NCBI GenBank assembly: GCA_018894105.1
Contig: CM032122.1
Span: 32,395,404-32,459,403, forward strand
Length of the DNA: 64,000 nucleotides
Source: Jacaranda mimosifolia
Taxonomy: Eukaryota > Streptophyta > Magnoliopsida > Lamiales > Bignoniaceae
Direction of reading: 5' to 3'
In this document: positions 26,387 to 38,915 of the stretch, in pieces
How the letters are laid out: the number at the start of each line of letters is the position of its first letter
Numbering within the stretch: the stretch's first letter is position 1
Position numbers and translations under genes: made by a program
The notes under the pieces: model-generated
The model's input: the letters and a program-made list of their open reading frames with translations, nothing else
What the model was told of the DNA's origin: nothing
Database searches by the model: none

Positions 26387-27094
26387 ATGAAGGTGGAGAA
26401 CCCTCTTCAGGTAATGCTGAAAACTTTAATAGTGTCAATCTATAAATATTATATCTATATATTTGAAAATATTCTCTTCCTATCTTAGGTGAGGAAAAGG
26501 AAGAAGATGACAACAGTTAGGAAAGGTAGGGATGTATTACATGCAATGAACATGGTAAGCACCTTTATGAAATGTCTTTAAGTTTTTTATGTTTCTTAAT
26601 CCATTCAGTCTTATGAGTTTTCATTTCAGGACAACAATCCTATTGATGGTTCTACCATGCAGCACCATGAAGAGATGGAGCAGGAACCACATGTTGATAG
26701 TGCAGGACCATCTATCTTGCCCCCACTGAAGCAACCTGCAGTTGTTTCTCAAACTGAAGAGTGGACCATGCCTTTTGAACCTGAAGCTTCTGTAGAAAAT
26801 ATCCTTCAACTACCAGTGGTGCAGTCAGTACCTACAATGTTTGATCAGTTCATGCAATCAAGGTCCTTGGGGAGCCAAAGGGGTGAAGGTAGCAAGAGGG
26901 TGAATATAAGAACACCACCAGCATTCATTGGCACCCAGCAGTCTCAATCCAATACTCAAAGTAGCAGCTTCACTCGTTTGAACTTGCCAACCTTTAAGGA
27001 ACGTGGTCAGAAGTATGTGACAATGTCAGACCTCACTTCTGATGTGAGGGAATTGAAGGAGAAGGGAAATAGTAAGAAAACGAATGCACAATAG
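26387..27094 (+). CDS. Spliced ORF of unknown function inside the MULE
   Basis: I do not recognise this protein. Three exons join in phase 0 with good GT-AG sites: 26387-26410, 26489-26554 and 26630-27094. They give 184 aa and end in TAG. The start codon lies just inside the internal terminal-repeat copy, so that repeat may serve as its promoter. The N-terminal part is strongly basic (VRKRKKMTTVRKGRD), a possible nuclear-localisation signal. The rest is Pro/Gln/Ser-rich with no catalytic motif and ends in a charged tail. The three in-frame introns argue that it is or was a real transcript. It could be a captured host-gene fragment or the tail of a degenerate transposon protein. Neither can be decided here. 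Start codon choice is uncertain. Confidence 0.45.
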
Positions 27095-27687
27095 ATGTAT
27101 GTTGATGGGTGTAAATGATAGACAGGATGTATAAGTGCCAGTTTTCTGACACTAAGTGATGAAATAGTATGTATTTTGTTGAGTTGGATGTAAATTTTTT
27201 GTCATACTCTAACATGGTATTGTTACTTATTCTGGCACTTTTTTTTATGAAATGAAAATGATTCTTTTGGCTATTTGTTGGTGCATCTTATTTGATTTTT
27301 TTTAGCATAACAATATTGCAGTTCTGTATATCTTGTTGCTTTATTTTCTCTATGGCTTAGTGCTGCAGTTTAATATGCTTTACTTTAGTGCTGCAGTTTA
27401 ATATTCCAACACTCTCTCTATTCCGACCAAGAACCTTACTGGAAACTTAGCTACAACATATGGCCTTCTCAAACCATCCAATTCAATCTATTTCATGGGC
27501 ATGTAATCACAAACACAACCAAGTATCACAAATACTCTATTCCAACACTCTCTCTATTCTGACCAAGTATTACACACACTTTCTCAAACTGAATCACACA
27601 CACTTTCTCAAACTGAACACCACAACCAATGATCACACTTTTCAGTGAGGAACAAAAACAGAAAGCTTCTTCCAATATCCGCATCAA

Positions 27688-28011
27688 TCAAGCCCAAAGC
27701 TTCAGAATAGCAATCACCAGACATCCAAAAAAGAAAATTTTCATTTTTTTAATTGTCCACTTCAGTTGGTCATTCTCCGCCTCCACAATGCTTATTCTGG
27801 ACTCCATCCCGTTGAGTCATCGTAGAAGCCCCGGAATGATCTGCCTCGCCCTTGCACATAGTGGTTTATCAACCCATTGAAAAAGTGAGCATCCACCTAC
27901 CTGCTGGGCACATGTTTGGAAACGTCTTCCGGGGTTTTCATCCGTCCATGATGTGCGGAGCACAGCTGCATTTCCGCAGTAGCAATTTATTGGTGGTGGT
28001 ATATCAGACAT
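27688..28011 (-). pseudogene. GRF-type zinc-finger protein with one in-frame stop, inside the MULE
   Basis: The ATG at 28011 opens a 64-codon frame with a GRF-type zinc finger. The pattern is CYCG, then NPGRRFQTC, then GGCSLFQWVD, giving the Cys ligands and the Gly-Arg-Arg-Phe core. A TGA at 27819-27817 stops it. Translation continued in the same frame runs 42 more codons to a TGA at 27690-27688. That part has a short heptad-like segment (MESRISIVEAENDQLKWTI) and then a hydrophobic stretch (KIFFFGCLVIAILKLWA). Finger, coiled coil and C-terminal membrane anchor together are the usual layout of small plant GRF proteins. A CGA-to-TGA change, typical of methylated cytosine decay, would explain the stop. 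The ORF is antisense to the other ORF of the element. The short 64-aa form might still be made. Confidence 0.65.
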
Positions 28012-28513
28012 TTTATGGGATTTGTTACAGAAGAGGTGGATTTCGCTTCTGGGAAACTAAGGTTCTTCAAGATGCGTTTTTTGCCCCTTCTCTAATTTCC
28101 TCCAGCAATGGGGGGGGGGGGGGGGAATGGGCGGAAACGAGTTTGGGGCTTTTCTTTTTTTTTTTTTTTCAGTTTTGTTAAGTTGTAAATAATTTAAGTT
28201 TTCTTTCATTTTTTTTTTAATTTGTGATGTGGCAATTTTCATTTTTTTTTGGGCTAACGTGGCGACATTTTTTCCTCAGGTGTCAACAAAGCATTCCACG
28301 TAGGAGAGAGGTATCTAACGTATCGCCACGCGGCGCTGCGTAGGATGCCACGCAGGATCGGGCCGGAGGAAATTGGAATTCGGGCCCAATTTGTCCTCAA
28401 ATTGCTAAATTTCAAAAGATGGTGTACCAATTTTGCGGCCCGAAAACTTAAAGTCCAAATTTGCCAGTAAGGGTAAGTTACGGGACCAATTTTGCATTTT
28501 TCCCTAAATAGTA

Positions 28514-31118
28514 TATATGGTGTGTCTTTAATTAGACGTGCAAGCCTCCTTGTCCTAAACTCATGCTTATCCAAATTCAAATATTATTAAATTGATGATT
28601 TACAATTAAAGATGATAAATATATAATAGCGACATGAGATAATATAAGGGGACACCTCTCGATCAATGTCCAATATTTCCTCTACATGTTACTTTATCCT
28701 CTCTAAGGTCTCTATCATGCTTACTCCTCTAATTACTTTCACAAAATAATATTTTTTCGATAACTTTTCCATAAACATGGATTATCACGCAAAGCAGCAC
28801 GTACTCATCAATATCCTTTTATTGAAAAATATATTTATTTCGAAGGTTATTGATGTATTTATTCGACCTAAAGTTGGTAAATCATATTGTTTCATAATTT
28901 TTTAATTATTTAAAAAAAAAAAAAAATGACACGATGTTTATAAATGCACACGTAAGTATGATAAAACGGTGCATCATACAAACAATTTTTTACTTTAATT
29001 CTGCATATAGATGGTGTACTTAATTTCATAATTGTGGTGCAAGACAATTGTGTTGGGCATTGGCACAATTAGTTATATTGCATTTTGACTAGAAAGATAC
29101 GAAGTACTGTTTTATTCTATTTAAATATTTTCTATTGAGATGTTGATAAAATGAAATAATATTTACTATAAAAGTTTCTATTAGTCTCATTTTTATTCTC
29201 TCAATAAGAATATTTAGAAGTATCGAATGGAGTATGGTACATACGTTATACATTTAAGGCAACTTTTAAAATAATATCTTATTGAATAATATATTCACTT
29301 TAGTATAACCCAAATTTAGTTACGTTGTGACAGGCTGAATAATATTAATATTTTATTTTTTTTAATAATCTCATATTTTTAGTAGTACGAGAATTTTCAA
29401 AAATAGAATAAAGATATGCATGTTAAATGTATTAATTATTATAACAATATCGCTCCGTTATTCGAAACAAAAATTTTGAATTCCGTTGGTTCTGCTGAAT
29501 GAGTATTTCACTATTTTGCAAAATTTGTTACGTAAAAATTGTATTGCATAATTTTAAGAACGAATATTTTACCGTTTTATTGATTATGTAATCCTTTTTA
29601 TCTTTAATCTTAACATTGTATGCTCATAGGGTTAATTTTTCTTTTACTTGAATTTGTTTATATTTTAATTCCTGCTTTATAGAAATATTTGTATGTGCTT
29701 ATTTTTATATTATTTTACATATTTCATATTTTTTATATATTATATATCATTTTTATTTTTTTTAAAAGAGAAGTAAAATGACATCACATATTATATGAAT
29801 GACATCAGATTGGTTGTTGCAACATCTCAACTAACTGTGAGTCACGTGAATTCCATGATGCAATGTAATAAAATGTACATTAATCTCGCCTGAATAATCC
29901 TTCGGCACTCAAAGGAAAAAAAGCCATGGGCACGTGTCATAATAAATTCTAGTAGTTTTTTTTTTTTTTTAAATATATGCACACACACATATCACGAGTT
30001 CGTTCGAATTCGAACTCATGACCTCCATATTATGTGGGAGACTTATGCTTTTGAACCATAGGGAAATGTTATAAGTTGCTATATTAATTGGAGATGGGTT
30101 TTCTATAATTGCTTTAATGGGAGGCAGTAACTCCAATTTTTACTTATATACATGCAATATTTATTTTATGTTAATTTGATTTAGATCCTTTATTTTAATT
30201 TATATTTTATTTTCTATTTCATTTTATGGATATATAATATGTGTATTAAATATTTTTTTATAAAAATAATTAATTAAAATCATATACATTTAGTATATAT
30301 ACATCAAGTTAAAATAAAAGATGAAACATGAAATGAAATAGAGGATCGAAAGTGTATATCAATATCTTCCAAGACTACAGTAATAAAAGTGCTTGATACG
30401 ACACCAATTGTTATAATGTTAATGAAGACGTTACAATCGAATGAAAAAATATGAATGAATATTAACTAATTGGGAACACATATAAATTCTTATTTTTCTA
30501 GTTCCACAACACTGTGCACATGAAGACGCCGCTGGGTCAAAACAATGACATGGAAATTTAGGCCTAAGGGAAAATTTTATTTTAATGAACGATATTGGCA
30601 CATTTATGCGTGTGTTAAGATATTTATTATATAAATTAAATAAAAGCTTATTATTTTTATACAATATTGTATTCTTTTTAATAATTTCAATCTATTATTA
30701 AATTTTTTAAAATAAATACACAATTATGAAAAAATAAAAATTATTTTGCCATTAGCTAATAATGGTTTATCATTTTACAATTTATTTTACCATATTTTAT
30801 TTTCGACTTTAAAAGAATTCAAAATGACACGTAGGCAATGGTAAAATGACAAGGTTTTTGACTTGGTAAATCAATTTTGACTTGGTCTTTGTGAAGACTT
30901 TCCCGTTCTCATTGAAATGATTGGAGACTGAAATTACCATGGGCCCCAGAAACACCTGATTATTGTCCTCTAGTAAGGAAACAAAACTGATGGGGCCCAC
31001 TTACTACGGGCCACTGTAAGAACTGATGCTTCATCAGCCGCTCACAGTTCACGGTGCTGATTCGTCACTGTTTTTTTGGCTTAAATGGGCCCACTTCTTT
31101 TTTATCCTCTTTAAATTC
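28514..31118. other. Gene-free AT-rich spacer
   Basis: No gene or RNA was recognised. Around 29980-30060 there is a GTTCGAATTCGAAC palindrome-bearing stretch common in plant repetitive DNA; it is not a tRNA because no cloverleaf arms can be drawn. A less AT-rich segment at about 30820-31080 contains repeated GGGCCC/GGGGCCCAC motifs but no coding sequence that I recognise. Confidence 0.45.
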
Positions 31119-31121
31119 CTA

Positions 31122-32729
31122 GAGCTTGTTCTCCTATATTTTGGCCATTTTCTAGAAAAAAATTTGGAAAAATAAATTTTTGGGAGAAAATTTGGAGAAT
31201 GTGCCATATGTTTCTTTTTGTTTTGAGAAAATATGAAAAATGATTTGAGAATGAGTTGTTTGTTTCTTTATGTTTTGGAGAGAGACAAACTTTACTGTAG
31301 ATGTCAAATTAGTTGTTTTTTTGTTGGATTTGTAAGGTAAAAGTGATTTTTTTATGTATTATATATATTTATTTTTATAGATGGATGATGTGTGTATGTG
31401 TGTGTATATATATTTGTAATGATTGAAATATGAGTGTAATTAATTTAATTGGTTATTTATTTTGAAATTTATATTTTTATAAATTTAATATTAATAAATG
31501 ATGTATTCTTTGGTCATATTAATAAATATTAATCATTCATGAAATCATAATTATATTTTAATTATAAAAAAATAGCTTATATAATAATTATATCATGATT
31601 GTTAATATCGACTTATAAAAAAAACTAATTACTATACATTAATTATAAACTAAATATTTTTTATTAATTAAAATATAATTATTTAACTATTTATTACTTA
31701 AAATTTATGTATAAATAAAACTTGATTATTTATTAAAATAAATAATTTTTTTAATAATTTATATACATATAAGACTTAATAACAATTCATCAAATTAAAA
31801 AAATATATTATATTATATAAAATTACATCAGCTTAAATTATTTATTAAATAAATAAACATAATATTTAATTATACATAAAATATGACACATAATTAATAT
31901 ATAAATAATAATTTATTTAAATTAATTAATTTAATAGGTTATTTAATTATTTTAACACAATATTTAGTTAATACGTTATTTAGTAAATAAATTACTTAGT
32001 AATAATCAAATAATTTTACTTAAATTTAGTTAATTCTCTCAACAATTACTTTAAGCATATCAGTATTAATTTATTAAACTTAATAGATTATTACATAATT
32101 ATCACCCTATAATCAAATTTTTTATTATAATTTTAAATAAATGTGAAGATTAATATTTAATGAAGAATATTTTTTGAAGAAGATTAATTTATTTATTATA
32201 TCAAATCAAAACATCTTAAGTTATTTATTAAATGAATAAATATAATTTTAATTAATACATTAAATATTAAATATAACTATTACATTATTTAATTAATAAG
32301 TAAGTTTAATTAATTTAATATGTTATTCAATAAATAAATTATTTAGTAATAACATAAATAATATTTAATTAAGTTTAATAATTTTTTTGATAATTAATTT
32401 AATTAAATTTGTAAACATAAGTTTAAGAATTTTTTTACCTAATAAAATTTTAATATTTATATATATATATACATATGTATATATATATATATATATATGA
32501 ATGAGTAAAGTGGAGAGTGATAAATGAATGAGTGATGTGAAAGGTAAAGTGAGAAAAGTGAGGAGATAGGTGTGATTTTTAGGGTGTATGGTTTTTTTGG
32601 GTGAATTGGGAGGGGTTTTTTGGGTATAAAATTTGAGTTTTTTGGAAAAAAGATTGGAGAATGTGCCTTCATTTTAAAATTTTTTTGGGGGTTGAAATTT
32701 TTTTTGGGAAAACATAGAAGAACAAGCCC
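31122..32729. mobile_element. 1.6-kb AT-rich inverted-repeat element with CTA duplication
   Basis: The left end reads GAGCTTGTTCTCCTATATTT and the right end, on the other strand, reads GGGCTTGTTCTTCTATGTTT. CTA lies outside both ends (31119-31121 and 32730-32732). A 3-bp duplication with GGGCTTGTT ends resembles Tourist/Harbinger elements, but 1.6 kb is long for a MITE. The interior is almost pure A+T, with a (TA)n tract at 32456-32498 and the motif TTGGAGAATGTGCC near both ends in the same orientation (about 31192 and 32656). No transposase frame was seen. Confidence 0.6.
32456..32498. repeat. (TA)n microsatellite
   Basis: TA dinucleotides with two interruptions, inside the 31122-32729 element. 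Confidence 0.85.
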
Positions 32730-32732
32730 CTA

Positions 32733-35700
32733 GTCTTTTTCCAAAACCAATAAAATAAATCATCTAATTAATAATATTGGAAAACACTTTTGAGCACCCA
32801 TCATTTTCTAAGCAATCAGGTTTAAATTTTTTACTATGTTCTTTTTTCTTTTTAATTAGTTTGGAGATTTGCAATTCACACCCCTTGAAATTGGGGGAAT
32901 TAAAATTTGAGGGATTTATTTGGACAGTGTGTGAAAAAATATAATTTTTTTTTCAATATTTCAAGCAATACTTTCAAAGGACGATGTCTGCATCCTTCTA
33001 AACAAGTCACAATTCAAATCAATTTGATTTGAGATTTGCTCAATTTAAGAACTGTCGATCTTAAAAGCATCCAATCACCCGAAATCTCCAACCCTATACC
33101 ACTATAAATAGTGTCACACTGAAAATTGGTAAGTTGCATTACCAAAAAGCTAATATTATTTCAGACCTCATTTTACTTCCTTTGATTCAATCTAATTTAA
33201 ATATTGGAGGTTTTAGTTGTAGACTTGTAGATTATTTTAGCATGCTTAATGTTTTTTCTTATGATTGAATCCTTACGCTAGGATATTAACTTACATCCAT
33301 AGTCATTTCTATTCACTTTTAATAGAACTAAATCGCATACGATTGTGTATTTTGGCATTCTCCACCTTGAAGGATGAGGTCGTTAAGAATATACGGAAAC
33401 ACAATTGTGGAAATTAAATATAACATTATATGTCAAAAATTGTTGTTTTAGGAGAATAGAGATAATTTAGGAGCTAAGGATTCAAACTCATAACAATAAA
33501 TTTGAGCTATTCGCATAATTTTGAGTTTTTTTATTTTTATATTTAATTTATTTTTCAAGAAATATAAAGGAGTTATATATATATATATATAATTTTAAAG
33601 TTATTTAAATTATTTCCCTCAAACTCAAATTATTTCAACCAAACCCAACCTCAAGACATTCTTTTGCATGAAAGACAAAACTTTGATAATGAATATTTTT
33701 ATTAAATATGACTGGTATATTTCTAGGTAGATAAATGCCTAGAATTAGTAAGAGAGGCTAGCCAACTAAAATGTTAGGGATCATGAGTGAGTTGGGGCAC
33801 GTTTATTACTTGATTTATAGCACTACTTTTTTCAGCTTGCCCCCAAAATGGCTCAATTGCAACCTCAATGACAAAAGGCTATGAAATATTCCCAACTCTA
33901 TTTATCACTCATCAGCTACTTAAGTGGTTGATCATGAAAATGCTATTAACTCTCAAATTTCTTTGTTGTCAAAAATAACTTTGCATTATATTTATTCATT
34001 AATTTTCCATTAGAAAATTGGCAAAATACTTAGGTTGGTATTTTGACACAATTGTGAGTTTGAAAAACGTATGGAAAATAAAAGAATGTTTAATTTTATT
34101 TTGAAAGAAGATAGAATTTACTGTGTATGTCTTTTTATTTAGGTAAATATATGTTTATGTTAAAATAATAGTTGAAAGATATAATATTTATATTTTTAGT
34201 TTATGTAATGATTTAAAATTAGTAAGATTTATTTTTAGAGAAATATTTAGTAATAATACCTACATTTCTTGTCCATTTAGATTGTGTAGGTTACTCGTAT
34301 TCATATTCCCTCGTATATAGAATCAATCTATTTTTTCAATAATTCAAATTTTTTTATTTTAATTGACAAATACATTCAAAATATATTAAATATTTTTTCT
34401 AAAAAATAATTATATATAATTAGTATATACTTATAATATAAAATAAATGATGAAACACAAATCCAAATGCTCTCAAAACCCTTAAAAGAAAGAATGAAAA
34501 AAGGGACTACTGAAAAAGTCAATTCGGTAGAAAGTGTTTAAAGGCACGAGCACTCTCGATTTATTTTGTATGGCTCTTTAATTACTCTTTTTTTCTTCTT
34601 TTTTAAAAGGAATTTCTTTTACTAGAATTGTCATTAACAGGTCCCAGGCCACCCACCAAAAAAGTGCCACTACATGGAAATCAATGATAAAGAAAGATCA
34701 AGACAGTTGAGCTGTATGAAAATGTTAAATTCTTAGGAGTATTAATATATTGCTAAGTGTAACTTATTCTCTACAAAATGACCACTTATTAGTATTTGAA
34801 TCATAGTTGATGGAAATATGTATTCAATATTGGATACGAATTGAGTCAAGTTAAATATGGATATATTTTTATTTATATTTATTTGAATTTATGGGGTTTT
34901 AAAAACTATATTTGAATTTGGTATGCGTGTTATCAAAATGAATTTGCACAAGATTTTGTTAAGTTACATGAGTCGAACTCGAGTAACTTGATAGTTATAT
35001 TATTATTGTTTTGCTATTTTATCCAACAAAGAAAGACATTCAAACTTAGTTTATTATATTTAATATAAATTGAGCTTGAATGAACTTCCAATGACTGATC
35101 TCGAGTTCAATGTCAAGTAGTTTGATTTATTTTTCAACATTCTTAAATATACTTCTAAAATGAAAGTTTTTTTTTGTATGCTTTGTATCAATTGTGGGAA
35201 ATGTAAGAATAAATACATAACAAATTTAGGTTGTGCTTTATTTAAAAATTTAAGAGGTTAAGCATGAACTCTTTTTATTTATTTATTTATTATTATTATT
35301 CACTCACACATTCTAACCACATAGGATTGGCAAGTTTCTATTTACTTTTACTTTTCTTGTTTTTTTCTTTAGGGCAAATGTGTCCTTTGAACCTCATCCA
35401 TGGTAAAAAAAAATAAAAAATTAGGTACTTCAATTATTGGTTTGGGAAATTGGAACTAAATCCACAATGAATTGCTTCAAGTGAATTTAGCAGTGGAAAG
35501 CCATTACCAAGCTCATCCTAAGTGTCAATATTAGATTTTGGCCCTTTGCTAGGACAAATCTCAAAAGATGTTGAGAAAAAGTGAGCCAAAATAATTTATC
35601 TTCTTTAGAAAAAGTTTAGTCAATGTTTCATATTTCCCTCACACGTGTGAAATTTTTTTATTCAAATAAAGTGTCTCATCGTTCAATTTATTACATGACA

Positions 35701-38700
35701 AATGTTATTGAATTTGTCTTATAACTAATCACCCTATTGTGAAGTTACATGACAAGTGTAATCTGGTTGTATATAATCGACTTTGGTCTGTCATTTTTTG
35801 TGCTTTTATTTAGTACTTTTCTTGTGCTTTATGGCAAAAACTATAGTTGCAAAAGCATAACATGAGAAAAGGTGAAATTTACTGTTCTGTTCGATCATTG
35901 TCCGATTACATTCAATCAATTCAAAAGTGAATGTGAATGTATTTATTTAGTACTTGATCACTATTTTTAGAATGTGAATCAATTGTTTGGAAAGTGGAAT
36001 TTTATTTTTCAAAAAAGAAAAATAACTAAAAATTGGGAAGAAAAAAGAAAAGGAGAAAAGCATAGATGGAGATGGCCTTTTTAGAGATTCCTCCATTTGT
36101 GGCTTTTAGACCACTCACCACTGCAAATGGACAAATTGGCTGGGGTTGTGGAGGACTTGGCCTGTCCCCCTGACCTCAACTGTAGGCTATGCCTAGCTTT
36201 TGAGCTTTTTCTTTTTTGTGGCAGAATTAATTACTTATATATTTCTCAAAAAGGGAAAAAAAAAATAGAAAAAAGAAAAATGGAAGCATTGTGTGATGAA
36301 AGGCATAACCTTCAAAAGGGCTTTTGGCAATTCTTATTTAAACAATGGATCAATAAAAGAAGGTTGAACATAGGTTGTTTGTTGGTCATACATATGATAC
36401 TAAGAGTAGTAGAGTGCATATGTTAATAATTAGTTTCTTTTTCTTTTTTCTTTTTAATTAATTTTAAAAGAAAACCGTGATTAATTCCCCAAGTATTTTC
36501 ATGTGAGACTTAAACCTTCAATCGATATATTAATAATTAGATTATTATAATAATTTTGTCGAAAAAATTTAGCACAATTCTTTCTGATTTTAAGATTTTG
36601 TAATACGTGTCTAATTATTCATTCTCAAATAACAAAAAATGTGTTCTAAAATTTTGAATAATGTTGCCACAACTTGTTGAAAGAGAGAAAAATAGTGAAT
36701 TATAAGTTGCGTCATATGAATCTTTTGAAAAATTATGATTATTTTATGAAAATTTTATTTAAACTCAATTATTGACGGCAAAGCCTAAGTACAGCTCATG
36801 AGAAACTTTTCTTTTTTTTAAAAAAATAAATCCTAAATTACTTTAGCATCCATCATATGCAATTTATCATGATAATCATAAAATGAAGCATTTACCTAAC
36901 AAATTCTGACAAATTTGATAACGAGGAAACAATTTGTATTAATGCCCAAGTTTCTTTACATTATTTCATCTCTCGTTGTTACATGTGAAAATACCTTGAC
37001 TTTGCCCTCCTTGTAGGACCCACATACCATAAAACCCAAACATAAAAAATAGAGTAATGCAAGAAAGAGTTTAGCCACTAAAAAATCCACTTTAGTAATT
37101 AATGACATTAATTAGCATCTTAATTAATCTCTTGTCACTTAACAATCATGCATTAATGACTCACCTAAATCTTAATACATATTCATTTTTCAAGGCGAAC
37201 TTTTATGGCCACGTGAAAATTATGCTGATAAATTTATCCAAATATATTGTTACAATAAACTTTATTATTATTTATCAATAAATATTTTATGCCTGACTCT
37301 AATTTTATTATCAATGCTTGAAAAAGATTCATTTTAAGATCATATTGCCAAAATTATTATAAGATGAATTAATGAATATGTAATGCGTATTGTTTTTATG
37401 TATGTTCTATATTTTTTGGAAAATTGGTCTTCATAACATAACCCAAGATTTGAATAATCCATCAAATTTTATTTCATAATTTCCAAAAAGAAAATTAGTT
37501 TATTTTATTAAAATGACTAATAAAACATAATTTTCAGACGCCTGAATTTCCATTTATGGCAGTCCGAATTTAAATCAAAGCCACACGTGTCATAATATCA
37601 TCCGGGACAGATAAGTATAGTTAACCATGGTTAAAAGTGTGCCCACTGAGGTCAGTAGAGTGTGCGCACTGAACCCATCCTACTATGCCCGTAAGTAACT
37701 CGACAAGCCCACTTCCCCATAAAAACCGAACAACTTTCCTCTTAACGGTAGAGACAAACGCCGTTAATTGCCAACCCAATGTCCTCGCGACACACATCCA
37801 ACGCCTCTAAGTCCGTCCTCATTAATACTGTTCCCTCAAGCACAGTCTCACCAACCGGCTATTCCCGGCTATTTTCTCCTAAAATTGATTTACTCCCTCT
37901 CCTAAAAGTTAGTTTGGATTTGTTCTCAAATTCATTTTTCATTATTTTGACTATTTAAAAATAAATTATCATTGAATTTTTATAAAAAATTTATTTTTAT
38001 CTCAAAATACATTTACCAATAATATATATGTATTCTCTTTCTTTATTATTATTACTAATGTGTACCTATAATTAAAATTTTGAAAATTGATGAAACTAAT
38101 TTTAAAATAAATATATTATTAAATTATAAACTCATTAATAGTAGAATGAAATATGGCTCTCTTTAGTCAATATTACTTAATTTAGAGATAAAATTCGAGC
38201 AATAGAATAAAAGATAAACATTAATACACAACAAATATATTGAAAAAAAAATATTGTCATCCAAGTTTAAGTTAGTGAAATTGAAAAAAAAAAAAAAAAA
38301 AGGAAGAGCAAATTGTGGATTATTATAATTGTATAGATAATTATCTATACTGGCTAACTTAATTGAGAAGATATAGTATCCTTCATTGTCTCAATAAAAA
38401 ATAATGTAAGTTTATATTCTAAATAATTAAACAATGAATTCATATTTATTTAAAATAATACCTAAATACTATTATTTACTTTTTTGCAGAGTACATAAAA
38501 TTATTTATGCAAAATTTTTGTCGAGATCTTAATATATTTTTGTGTTACCCAAACTTAAAAGAATCAAACTTACACAAAAAACATTGTTTTTTATTTTTTT
38601 GTCTGAGAGAAAAAGGGTTTCTCAACAATATATTTGATCCCTCATCCTATATTTCTTTTTCCAAAAAAAAAAAGAAAAAAGAAAAAAGAAAAAAGAAAAA

Positions 38701-38894
38701 AGAAAAACCACAAATTTCTTTGAGCTCCCGAACCTGGCCTAAACATTTCACCGGGTGTACGCGTAACCAGTTACCTCCGTTGGGGTTAAACAATTAACCG
38801 CAGTTGAAAAATCATTACTACTTCGACTCTCTGGTTGTGGAAGAGCCTCTCTCTCTCACTCTCTCTTAGTTTCTCTCTCATCGCCTATTAGCCC
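32733..38894. other. Spacer leading to the ARF promoter
   Basis: 32733-37550 is AT-rich with no recognised gene; the 109-codon frame near 36097-36426 shows no domain. From about 37560 to 37880 base composition becomes balanced and includes CACACGTGTC (G-box core) at about 37582 and the 14-bp palindrome TTAACCATGGTTAA at about 37621. This is plausibly distal promoter of the ARF gene, 1.2-1.5 kb upstream of its ATG. A (GAAAAAA)n tract lies at 38663-38707 and a CT-rich stretch at about 38846-38880 probably belongs to the 5' UTR. Confidence 0.45.
38663..38707. repeat. (GAAAAAA)n tract
   Basis: Four to five units of a 7-bp A-rich repeat upstream of the ARF gene. The same 7-mer repeat occurs at 57599-57633. 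Confidence 0.85.
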
Positions 38895-38915
38895 ATGCTC
38901 CCCCATACTTCTTAG
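38895..38915 (+). other. Upstream ORF 1 of the ARF transcript (6 codons plus stop)
   Basis: ATG CTC CCC CAT ACT TCT TAG lies after a CT-rich, leader-like stretch. It is upstream of the ARF start only if transcription begins before it, which the sequence alone does not prove. Confidence 0.35.

Larger units (their letters stand above)
25668..28504. mobile_element. Non-autonomous Mutator-like element (MULE) with long TIRs
   Basis: The element starts GGGAAAAATGCAAAATTGGT and ends with the reverse complement of the same sequence. TAAATAGTA occurs immediately outside both ends (25659-25667 and 28505-28513), a perfect 9-bp target duplication, the size made by Mutator-family transposases. The terminal inverted repeats are about 400 bp each (25668-26070 and 28101-28504). 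Inside lie a partial second copy of the left repeat (26081-26385), a spliced plus-strand ORF (26387-27094) and a minus-strand GRF zinc-finger ORF (27688-28011). No MURA-type transposase, DDE domain or SWIM finger is visible, so movement would depend on an enzyme from elsewhere. The perfect duplication suggests fairly recent insertion. MULE assignment is firm; the role of its cargo is unknown. Confidence 0.9.

Noticed and set aside
29990..30060. GTTCGAATTCGAAC stretch that resembles a tRNA T-arm
   Set aside because: No acceptor, D or anticodon arms can be folded around it. A similar string occurs at about 25089, so it is dispersed repeat sequence.
36097..36426. 109-codon plus-strand ORF in the spacer before ARF
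   Set aside because: No recognisable domain, Lys-rich low-complexity middle, no splice partners. Treated as chance.
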